6,206 bases of DNA. Source: CADEFX01 sp050260355. Its GTDB lineage: Bacteria > Pseudomonadota > Alphaproteobacteria > Rhizobiales > Hyphomicrobiaceae. The DNA lies in assembly GCA_050260355.1 (NCBI GenBank), contig JBLNBZ010000076.1, forward strand, positions 1 through 6,206, written 5' to 3'. Within the stretch, counting starts at the first letter, position 1. The number at the start of each line of letters is the position of its first letter. Shown here piece after piece: positions 1 through 5,148 of the stretch. Position numbers and translations under genes: made by a program. The notes below the pieces were generated by a model. It searched no databases and had not been told where the DNA came from. It worked only from the letters and a program-made list of their open reading frames with translations.

Positions 1-53
1 TTTTGCGCTGAAAGCGCGCGCCCGTTCCATCATCGGTTATGAAGCAGTTAGCG

Positions 54-73
54 TTAACGAGAGGTTACGAATC
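54..73. promoter_or_regulatory. Possible CtrA-like box next to a GANTC site
   Basis: TTAA (54-57), seven bases, then TTAC (65-68) is one base from the alphaproteobacterial CtrA consensus TTAA-N7-TTAA. It is followed directly by GAATC (69-73), a GANTC site of the kind methylated by CcrM. The box lies between folB and whatever gene begins beyond the left edge. A minus-strand ATG at 33-31 opens a reading frame running off the window (MMERARAFSAK), but it has no visible Shine-Dalgarno, so I do not call it a gene. A single near-match of this length can arise by chance. Confidence 0.2.
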
Positions 74-156
74 ACCACCCGTGTCCCCGGGGCCCATTGA
101 CGACGAGCTTTGGGGCGCGAGTTGGGGCGATCGAGGGAAGAATTGTGGCAGAGCTT

Positions 157-175
157 GCAGGCGCTTTTCGCCTGC
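157..175 (-). terminator. Hairpin just downstream of folB
   Basis: GCAGGCG (157-163) and CGCCTGC (169-175) are perfect 7-bp arms around a 5-base loop. Read on the minus strand, the stem starts four bases after the folB stop codon. No T tract follows on that strand, so this is at best a weak or Rho-assisted terminator, or a 3' end-stabilising hairpin. Confidence 0.35.
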
Positions 176-179
176 TGCC

Positions 180-557
180 TCACGATTGCGGGCGAGTGCG
201 CTCGATCTCGATGCCGACCGACCGGCAGCCCGGCATGATGTCGGGCTTCTCGATGCGCACGCGAAGCGCGTGGACGCGGATGTCGGCGAAGCAGGCTTGC
301 GCGATGCGCTCAGCCAGTGTCTCGAGCAGGTTCACGTGGTCTGCCTCGACAATTGACCTGATGCGCTCGACGAGCTTCTCGTAGTCGAGCACGTCCCTCA
401 GCCGGTCCGAGACACCGTCGTAGGTGTCGGCAACCTGGAGGTCCACGGAGACCAGGATGCGCTGGTCGTAGCGCCGTTCGACCTCATAGATGCCGACGCG
501 CCCCATGACCTCGAGATCGCGCACGAAAACCCGGCGAAGTTTCACGGCTGGGGTCAT
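180..557 (-). CDS. folB: Dihydroneopterin aldolase (FolB)
   Basis: FolB converts 7,8-dihydroneopterin to 6-hydroxymethyl-7,8-dihydropterin plus glycolaldehyde in cytosolic folate synthesis, and often also epimerises the side chain. The 125-residue product has the usual single tunnelling-fold domain length. Visible family marks are FVRDLEVMGRVGIYEVER (residues 11-28, with the conserved Glu25 that binds the pterin), LDYEKL (57-62, Tyr59), HVNLLETLAERIA (74-86, Glu79) and the C-terminal EKPDIMPG with the catalytic Lys104, then VGIEIER. All key residues appear intact. The ATG at 557 gives a normal N-terminus, although no strong Shine-Dalgarno is visible; a GTG at codon 5 is an alternative. It lies 75 bp downstream of a same-strand pteridine-reductase-like gene, and the pair may be co-transcribed. 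I am confident of the family. Confidence 0.93.
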   Translation of the reverse strand: MTPAVKLRRVFVRDLEVMGRVGIYEVERRYDQRILVSVDLQVADTYDGVSDRLRDVLDYEKLVERIRSIVEADHVNLLETLAERIAQACFADIRVHALRVRIEKPDIMPGCRSVGIEIERTRPQS

Positions 558-632
558 TGTCCGGGTGCGGTTCGCGTTACAATTTTGCAGCCGATCAAGG
601 GCGCACCGGGGTTCGACGTGGCGCCGGCCGGC

Positions 633-1406
633 TCATCCCTTGACGCTCGTGATGTCGGGTGTCTGCCAGGCGAGATGCTGGCCACCGTCGAGCGCGATCA
701 TCTGCCCGGTCATGGCGGGCGCGTCAAGGATGAAGCGGATCGCGCGGGCGATCTCCTCCGGGCTGGTTCCGCGGCCGAGAAGCGTGGACGTCCGCTGCCT
801 CTGGAACTGGGCCTCGGACTGAAAACTGTTCGGCAGCGTCGGTCCAGGGCCAATGGCGTTGACCCTGATGCGAGGCCCCAAGGCTTGTGCCAGGGTCCGC
901 GTCACCGACCACAAACCGGCTTTCGCCGTCGCGTACGAGAAGAAGTGCGGGGTCGGCTTCCACACCCGCTGGTCAATCATGTTGATGATGTTGCCCTCGA
1001 CCCCCTCCGGCAGATGCGCAGCGAATGACTTGGCAAGAAACACGGGGGCTTTGAGGTTTACGGCGAGCTGGCGATCCCAGACTGCAGCATCCAACGTCGC
1101 CACCGTATCATAATGAAAGAGCGAGGCATTGTTGACGAGGCAGACCGGCGCTCCGAGCGCCTCGACGCACGCCGGAATGAGGTCTGCAACCGCCGAGCTG
1201 TCGGCGAGGTCGGCCGGCAGGAGCGCAGCATACCGGCCGGCCGCTCTGATCTCGTCTGCGAGCGCCAGTGCTTCGGCCTTCGAGCGATGATGATGCACGC
1301 CCACACTCCAGCCCCGGCTGGCAAAGTCGAGCGCGATCGCGCGCCCGATCCGCCGCGCAGCGCCGGTGACGAGTACAATGGGTCCGACGTCGGAATTGCG
1401 AGTCAC
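633..1406 (-). CDS. SDR oxidoreductase, pteridine reductase/FolM-like
   Basis: This is a classical short-chain dehydrogenase/reductase of 257 residues with a Rossmann fold. The dinucleotide motif is TGAARRIG (14-21); its Arg pair resembles the NADPH-preferring TGAAKRLG of PTR1. NNAS lies at 92-95, and the catalytic segment runs from INMID to SYATAK, giving Asp145, Tyr158 and Lys162. Most SDRs carry Ser where this protein has Asp145. Asp there (IINMxD) is characteristic of PTR1 and FolM, which reduce dihydropterins or dihydrofolate to the tetrahydro form. The active-site loop NAIGPGPTLPN (183-193) also fits. Position beside folB supports a pterin substrate, probably dihydromonapterin or dihydrofolate; this is inferred. 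The chosen start is GTG at 1406. An AGAAGG lies upstream but about 14 bases away, so the start is less certain than the family. A possible hairpin (600-604/621-625 plus 2 bp) lies in the gap before folB. Confidence 0.88.
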   Translation of the reverse strand: MTRNSDVGPIVLVTGAARRIGRAIALDFASRGWSVGVHHHRSKAEALALADEIRAAGRYAALLPADLADSSAVADLIPACVEALGAPVCLVNNASLFHYDTVATLDAAVWDRQLAVNLKAPVFLAKSFAAHLPEGVEGNIINMIDQRVWKPTPHFFSYATAKAGLWSVTRTLAQALGPRIRVNAIGPGPTLPNSFQSEAQFQRQRTSTLLGRGTSPEEIARAIRFILDAPAMTGQMIALDGGQHLAWQTPDITSVKG

Positions 1407-1722
1407 AGGCGTTGCGTGCCTTCTACGGTGAACTTGGGTTTGCGGCTGATGCTACGGATTTGCAGCCTTCACAGCCAGTCCTTCCGTCCCGCTGGTGCTA
1501 TCCGGGCGCTGAATAACCGGCAAATTGCCCATTCCTCAGGCAGGCGCGCTGCCGCAATAAACGGCAGATAAAGCAATGTGTTACGAGCGCGCCACGGCGT
1601 GGTGCGAATGCACGATTCGCTAAGCCGATCTGCCTTGCGACAGGCATAAGAGTCGAGGAACAGTCGAGATCGGACACGCGACGCTTGGGTATGGGCGCGT
1701 CGACGAACAGGGGAACAGAGCA
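1407..1722. promoter_or_regulatory. Divergent intergenic region, SDR and porin promoters
   Basis: These 316 bp separate the minus-strand reductase gene from the plus-strand porin gene, so both promoters should lie here. I found no convincing -35/-10 pair. Visible structure comprises CTGCCG (1549-1554) and CGGCAG (1562-1567) around a 7-base AT-rich loop, and GCGAAT (1604-1609) and ATTCGC (1615-1620) around a 5-base loop. GANTC sites occur at 1400-1404 (overlapping the reductase start), 1614-1618 and 1650-1654. The segment 1502-1580 is visibly less GC-rich than the genes. No credible small gene was seen. Confidence 0.4.
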
Positions 1723-2550
1723 ATGAATAGCTGGATCAGTTTGGTGGGGCGTGTGGCTGCAGTCGCCGCGCTGGGGGTCGCCGTCGTCGCCGCACCGGCA
1801 CTCGCTGATGGCATGGGCAAGCGCAAGGGCATGAAGGACGAGCCGGTTGAGCCTCCCAAGAGCGACTGGTCGATCACCTACAACTTCTCGGCGGTTTCGG
1901 AATACGTGTTCCGCGGCATCTCGCAATCGGGCGAGAACCCGACCGTTCAGGGCGGCGTCGATGTGACCTACAAGATGCTTTATGCAGGCATCTGGGCGTC
2001 GGGACTGGATTTCGGCAAGTCCGTCGATCCGGTCGCCGAGGTCGATTACTACGGCGGCATCAAACCGGTTCTCGGCCCCGTCACGCTGGACATCGGCGTG
2101 ATCTACTATACTTACCCGAATGCGCACGACCCCGGCGCCGAGCTCGATTACTTCGAGGTGAAGGTCGGAGCCAGCGGCGAGATCTGGAAAGACGGAACGC
2201 TCGGCGTCACGGTGTTCTATTCGCCCGAGTACACCGGCAAGACCGGCGACGTGTGGACGGTCGAAGGCACGTTTGCGCAGGTTCTGCCGAAGGTGCGCGA
2301 CATCACGCCGACGATCAGCGGCACCCTGGGCTGGCAGACGGGCGACGCGGCCGCTTACTCCGCGATCGTAGCCAACGGCGACGACAACTATCTCTACTGG
2401 AATGTCGGTCTTACCCTCGGCTTCGGGGACCGGTTTTCCCTCGACTTCCGCTACTGGGACACGAACATCAGCGACTCGGGCGGGTTCTGCTCGGGCCAGA
2501 TCCTGCAATGCGACGAGCGTTTCGTAGCATCGGCGAAAGTAACGTACTGA
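1723..2550 (+). CDS. TorF family putative outer-membrane porin
   Basis: The 275-residue product starts with a Sec signal peptide: a short charged end, a hydrophobic stretch VAAVAALGVAVVAAP (11-25) and an Ala-X-Ala site, with likely cleavage after Ala28. A charged Lys-rich linker follows (33-47), then the family's hallmark start of the barrel, SAVSEYVFRGISQSGENP (56-73). The rest alternates short amphipathic strands rich in Tyr, Trp and Gly and ends in VTY, an aromatic last residue as expected for assembly by the Bam complex. This matches the Gcw_chp/TorF group of proteobacterial outer-membrane proteins, whose substrates are largely unknown. Cys256 and Cys263 near the last hairpin could form a disulphide. 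AGGGGA at 1709-1714 is a good ribosome-binding site for the ATG. The gene stands alone and ends at a strong terminator. An antisense 396-codon frame over it is a composition artefact. Confidence 0.9.
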   Translation: MNSWISLVGRVAAVAALGVAVVAAPALADGMGKRKGMKDEPVEPPKSDWSITYNFSAVSEYVFRGISQSGENPTVQGGVDVTYKMLYAGIWASGLDFGKSVDPVAEVDYYGGIKPVLGPVTLDIGVIYYTYPNAHDPGAELDYFEVKVGASGEIWKDGTLGVTVFYSPEYTGKTGDVWTVEGTFAQVLPKVRDITPTISGTLGWQTGDAAAYSAIVANGDDNYLYWNVGLTLGFGDRFSLDFRYWDTNISDSGGFCSGQILQCDERFVASAKVTY

Positions 2551-2578
2551 CCTCTCCGTCTCCGGGACTGCACGCAAG

Positions 2579-2609
2579 AGGACGGGGCCACTGCGGCCCC
2601 GTCCTTTTT
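2579..2609 (+). terminator. Intrinsic terminator of the porin gene
   Basis: AGGACGGGGCC (2579-2589) and GGCCCCGTCCT (2595-2605) form a perfect 11-bp GC-rich stem around the loop ACTGC, and the run of T at 2605-2609 completes the signal. It begins 28 bp after the porin stop codon and isolates that gene from the downstream region. Confidence 0.94.
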
Positions 2610-2727
2610 CGCTCGGAGAGCCCCCAGGCCGGACCTCGCGCTCTATGGCGCCGGCGGACGGGAACGTCGCCGATGCCGAAATTGTCACCGGAGAACCGCA
2701 TAATATCGCTCATCTGACGATTACCGG

Positions 2728-2763
2728 GAATTTTTGATTGACTGTCATAAATTCGATGCATCG
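2728..2763 (+). promoter_or_regulatory. AT-rich promoter-like island with palindromes
   Basis: This is the most AT-rich patch between the porin and the next gene. It contains GAATTT (2728-2733) facing AAATTC (2749-2754), the odd palindrome TGAC-T-GTCA (2739-2747), and the perfect palindrome CGATGCATCG (2754-2763). TTGACT at 2738-2743 resembles a -35 element, but I see no well-spaced -10 hexamer, and CATAAA (2746-2751) is too close to it. A promoter with an operator for the gene at 3075 is plausible from composition and position, not proven. Confidence 0.3.
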
Positions 2764-2849
2764 CTGGGACAGGCTCGCGCTGCTCGACGCTCTTCCGGCA
2801 TGCCCCGCGGGCTCATGGCTCGGTTTGTGAGCAACACCGGGAGGCCGAT

Positions 2850-2883
2850 CCGGGATGCGCCGCGCCCTCTCTGGCGCACCCGG
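2850..2883. other. Stem-loop 1 of structured intergenic element
   Basis: CCGGG (2850-2854), a bulged A, then TGCGCC (2856-2861) pair with GGCGCA (2873-2878) and CCCGG (2879-2883) around an 11-base loop. This makes 11 base pairs, nearly all GC. No T tract follows on the plus strand and no A tract precedes it, so it does not look like an intrinsic terminator on either strand. It lies four bases from stem-loop 2 in the leader region of the unknown gene at 3075. Confidence 0.55.
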
Positions 2884-2887
2884 TCGA

Positions 2888-2951
2888 GGAGGCCAGCCGG
2901 ACGAACGTTCGGTTTCGAACCCCGCTGCCGAAGTGCGCACGGCTGGCCTCC
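2888..2951. other. Stem-loop 2: 12-bp perfect inverted repeat with inner hairpin
   Basis: GGAGGCCAGCCG (2888-2899) is exactly complementary to CGGCTGGCCTCC (2940-2951), with 40 bases between. Inside lie a small hairpin GTTCG-GTTT-CGAAC (2907-2920), the palindrome CGAACGTTCG (2902-2911) and GTGCGCAC (2933-2940). CGGT (2881-2884) and ACCG (2953-2956) could extend the outer helix past a small internal loop, but only by breaking the base of stem-loop 1. The left arm GGAGGCC also occurs at 2840-2846, which gives an alternative partner for the right arm. I do not recognise a known RNA family. It could be a structured leader, a small RNA, or a miniature repeat element. Confidence 0.6.
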
Positions 2952-3057
2952 CACCGCTCGCCGAATGAGTGAGAGCGGCCCGCTGCGTTTTCCCCAATCT
3001 TTGTCGACCTGGTCTTGCAAGCGACGGCAAGTGACGTTCAATCACCGGCGGCGGCAA

Positions 3058-3062
3058 AGGAG
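3058..3062 (+). promoter_or_regulatory. Ribosome-binding site that decides the 3075 start
   Basis: AGGAG at 3058-3062 sits 12 bases before a GTG at 3075. The only other start codon between the upstream in-frame stop (2970-2972) and this point is a TTG at 3015, which has no purine-rich site before it. The spacing is slightly long but supports GTG 3075. Confidence 0.5.
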
Positions 3063-3074
3063 CGGGCGGCACTC

Positions 3075-3827
3075 GTGATACCGGTCGTCACCATTGCGGT
3101 AGCAGCGACTGTTGCGACGGCGTACGCCCTGGCGCGACGCTGGGCGCGCGCAGCAATTTCGTTCGAGCTGGCCGCCGATCGGCCGCTGGCCTTCGGCTAC
3201 AAGATGGCGTGGCTTGCGATCCGCACCAACGACACGGCAGGAGTCGTCGACGCCCTTGGCCTGAGGCAGGTGCGTGCGTCGAACTGGAGATCCGGGCTCG
3301 GCGCGGCTTACGATGAGCATACCGGAGAGACATTCCTGTTCGTGTCTCCACCGGTCCGAGGGTGGACGTTCGTCATCGGCTTGGCTTTGCCGCACCCGCT
3401 CGGCCGGAGCTTCGTCGACAAGGCGACGCCGCTGCTGCTGACGCTTGGCGGGCGGTTCAGCGACGTCCAATACTATTTCAGCTATCCGCCGATCGACTTT
3501 TTTGCGTGGGCCCGCATCACGGACGGCAAGCTGGTGCGGGCGTTCGCGATTGGGGACGAGGGCATCGTCTGGAACAAGGGCAAGCTGACACGCGCCGAAA
3601 CCGCCCTCGGACTGAGGCTGTTCGAGCTGCGCGGTGTCGAGGCGCGGCGCGGCGATGCGGGCGGCGCACTTCTGCTGCACCCGACGGAGGACCATGTCAT
3701 GCGCGTTGCCGCAGGCTGGAGCCAGGATCCGACGCGGATCGAGGCAAGCCAGTCGACGGAGGGGGTGGGCTACGTCGGACTGGCCCCCTTCGCCTGGCGG
3801 CCCGAGCGCCTGCGGCGGGCGGCCTGA
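3075..3827 (+). CDS. Uncharacterised membrane-anchored protein
   Basis: I cannot name this gene. From the GTG at 3075 it encodes 250 residues; a TTG at 3015 would add 20. Residues 2-20 form one hydrophobic helix followed by RRWAR, which by the positive-inside rule suggests an N-terminal anchor with a cytoplasmic body. The body carries KMAWLAIR (43-50), a helix-like TAGVVDALGL (54-63), a beta-rich ETFLFVSPPVRGWTFVIG (85-102), then YYFSYPPIDFFAWARITDGKLVRAFAI (133-159, in three pieces), the turn GDEGIVWNKGK, an acidic Thr-rich helix LTRAETALGL, and EDHVMRVAAGWSQDPT (205-220). From memory, the pattern 'WARxxDGxLxRA...GExG...TxxExxLG...VxxVAxxWSxDPT' occurs in uncharacterised bacterial proteins, notably in actinomycetes, so it is probably a real conserved family. 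GC-rich codon use matches the neighbours. It sits alone, 524 bp after the porin and 165 bp before the barrel gene. Confidence 0.78.
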   Translation: MIPVVTIAVAATVATAYALARRWARAAISFELAADRPLAFGYKMAWLAIRTNDTAGVVDALGLRQVRASNWRSGLGAAYDEHTGETFLFVSPPVRGWTFVIGLALPHPLGRSFVDKATPLLLTLGGRFSDVQYYFSYPPIDFFAWARITDGKLVRAFAIGDEGIVWNKGKLTRAETALGLRLFELRGVEARRGDAGGALLLHPTEDHVMRVAAGWSQDPTRIEASQSTEGVGYVGLAPFAWRPERLRRAA

Positions 3828-3992
3828 AGTTCCCTCGCCGCAAAATCGGCGCAAGCTCGCCCCGAACACTTCCAGCTTTCGCCGAACTTCGCTGTTAGTC
3901 CACTGACACGGCAGAGAAATTTCGCCGCGCTCCCAGTGAGCCTATGCGCGCATCTGCGCAGGCGGGCTGGGCGACAACGTGGAGAGCGAACA

Positions 3993-4679
3993 ATGATGGG
4001 CAAGACGTGCACCGTCCTGGCCTTGGGGGCTACGCTCTTGGTCCTGACAGGGTTACACAATCAGGCCGCAGCTGCCGATCTCGGCGGCGCGCCCGCTCGC
4101 CGGCCTCCACCGGATTATGAGCCGCCCTATCGAACCGACCTGGAGCGTTGGACCGGGTTCTACATCGGCGGCACCGCGGGCTACAGCTTCGGCACCGGCA
4201 GTGTCAGCGGGGACATTGGAGACTTTTCGTTCGACCAGAATGGAGTGGTGGGGACCCTCCTGGCCGGGTACAATTGGCAGATCGGACGCAGCGTGCTGGG
4301 CATCGAGGCGGACGTCGGCACGGGCGATTTCGGCACGAGCGGGTCGACCGGCGCACTGGACTCCCAGCTGAACGTGTTCGGTTCGCTGCGGGCGCGCGCA
4401 GGCTATCTGATCAGCCCGGCCCTTCTGATTTATGCAACCGCCGGAGCGGCGTGGGCCGACATGGACTTCAAAATTGCCGGCACCTCGACGCAGTCGGAAA
4501 CATTTTTCGGATATCAAGTTGGTGGCGGCGGGGAGCTGGCCATCTCACCCAGGACGATGCTGCGGCTCGAGTACATCTTCACGGATCTGGGCAGCGAACG
4601 CGTCACCCAGTCGGGATTGAGCAACACCTTCGATCCAGACTTCCACACCGTGCGCGCCGGCGTCGCCTTCAAGTTCTAG
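3993..4679 (+). CDS. Outer-membrane beta-barrel protein, Omp25/Omp31-like
   Basis: The 228-residue product has a signal peptide (hydrophobic VLALGATLLVLTGL, 8-21; likely cleavage within the Ala run near residue 28). A Pro/Arg-rich linker (34-46) follows, then WTGFYIGG (53-60), the usual first strand of the OmpA-like barrels (OMP_b-brl type) common in Rhizobiales. Further strands show GVVGTLLAGYNWQIG (84-98), VLGIEADVG, SLRARAGYLI (131-140), LLIYATAGAAWAD (144-156), FGYQVGGGGELAIS and MLRLEYIFTDLG, ending VRAGVAFKF with a terminal Phe needed for Bam recognition. Eight strands are likely. Such proteins are abundant structural barrels, some linked to envelope stability or haem binding; no specific ligand is visible here. 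I chose ATG 3993 because GGAGAG (3981-3986) precedes it well and the signal peptide then has normal length. A GTG at 3936 would add 19 unsuitable residues, and the adjacent ATG 3996 is equally possible. Confidence 0.9.
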   Translation: MMGKTCTVLALGATLLVLTGLHNQAAAADLGGAPARRPPPDYEPPYRTDLERWTGFYIGGTAGYSFGTGSVSGDIGDFSFDQNGVVGTLLAGYNWQIGRSVLGIEADVGTGDFGTSGSTGALDSQLNVFGSLRARAGYLISPALLIYATAGAAWADMDFKIAGTSTQSETFFGYQVGGGGELAISPRTMLRLEYIFTDLGSERVTQSGLSNTFDPDFHTVRAGVAFKF

Positions 4680-4725
4680 GACAGGCCGAGGGAGCCAGCG
4701 CCGCGAGCTTCGGGCTCTGCCGGTC

Positions 4726-4764
4726 GAGCGAAGATATCGCGCGGCATCGCCCGTGCCTTCGCTC
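4726..4764. terminator. Inverted repeat between convergent genes
   Basis: GAGCGAAG (4726-4733) and CTTCGCTC (4757-4764) are perfect 8-bp arms around a 23-base spacer. The repeat lies between the barrel gene stop (4679) and the stop of the convergent small gene (4763-4765), which it overlaps by two bases. The position suits a shared termination structure, but neither strand has a T tract, so the call is tentative. Confidence 0.3.
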
Positions 4765-5014
4765 AAGCTGGCCTTGCAATGGTGCCGCGGTGTTCGGCTG
4801 CCTCCAGCCAGATCAGCCGCTCCTTTGGGCAGGGCACGGCCACCGTCGACCCCGAGGTGCGGTCGAGGGCCAGCGCCGTGCAGCGGTCGAGCGGTGCTTG
4901 AAAGGCTTGCGGTCGGACCATCAACGCATCGAGCGCCGCCAGCGCGTCATCGCCGAGATCAGTGTGCCAGGCGACGGCTCCTATGCACAGGCTGACGGCC
5001 GCCCAGCGCAGCAT
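4763..5014 (-). CDS. Small hypothetical protein with signal-like N-terminus
   Basis: No family is recognised. The frame encodes 83 residues: a short hydrophobic start MLRWAAVSLCIGAVAWH that could be a signal peptide or anchor, an Ala/Leu/Asp helix LGDDALAALDALMV (20-33), and a C-terminal part with two cysteines (49 and 67) around a Thr/Ser-rich stretch, ending in a Trp/Glu-containing helix. Third codon positions are mostly G or C, as in the clear genes. GGGG lies six to nine bases before the ATG. It fills the otherwise empty gap between the barrel gene and RNase T2, is on the RNase strand, and starts 134 bp after the RNase stop. These points favour a real gene over a chance frame, but the evidence is compositional. 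If exported, the two cysteines could form a disulphide. Confidence 0.55.
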   Translation of the reverse strand: MLRWAAVSLCIGAVAWHTDLGDDALAALDALMVRPQAFQAPLDRCTALALDRTSGSTVAVPCPKERLIWLEAAEHRGTIARPA

Positions 5015-5148
5015 GATTTCCCCGCCTCGCGATGCCCTTGGCTCTGGCTGCAGCTTCGCCGTGGCGGGAGCTCATACGCAAGACGGGCCAGGCCGGGATC
5101 GGCATGCCATGCCCGTAATCCACAGCCCTCCACAGTCCTCAGCGCTGC

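Noticed and set aside
5..17. Hairpin GCGCT-GAA-AGCGC at the left edge
   Set aside because: The T run precedes rather than follows it on the plus strand, and the minus strand would have A's after it, so it is not a terminator. It is too short and too close to the edge to interpret.
600..625. Hairpin in the reductase-folB gap
   Set aside because: Only seven pairs with a bulge and an 11-base loop. It is noted in the reductase entry but too weak to list as an attenuator.
1498..2688. 396-codon minus-strand open frame over the porin gene
   Set aside because: It is fully antisense to a clear signal-peptide-bearing porin. The sequence is rich in Arg, Val and Asp without recognisable motifs, as expected from reading GC-rich codons backwards.
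2908..2932. tRNA T-arm-like GGTTTCGAACC
   Set aside because: The five-pair T stem does not form on either strand, and no acceptor, D or anticodon arm can be placed around it.
3836..3851. CGCCG-CAAAAT-CGGCG hairpin after the unknown gene
   Set aside because: A five-bp stem without a T tract is common by chance at this GC content.
3042..3869. 275-codon minus-strand frame over the unknown gene
   Set aside because: The plus-strand frame has a membrane helix, hydrophobic-core patterning and a ribosome-binding site; the minus frame is Arg/Pro-rich and featureless.
4705..4717. GAGC-TTCGG-GCTC hairpin after the barrel gene
   Set aside because: A four-bp stem with no T tract is not enough to call a terminator.
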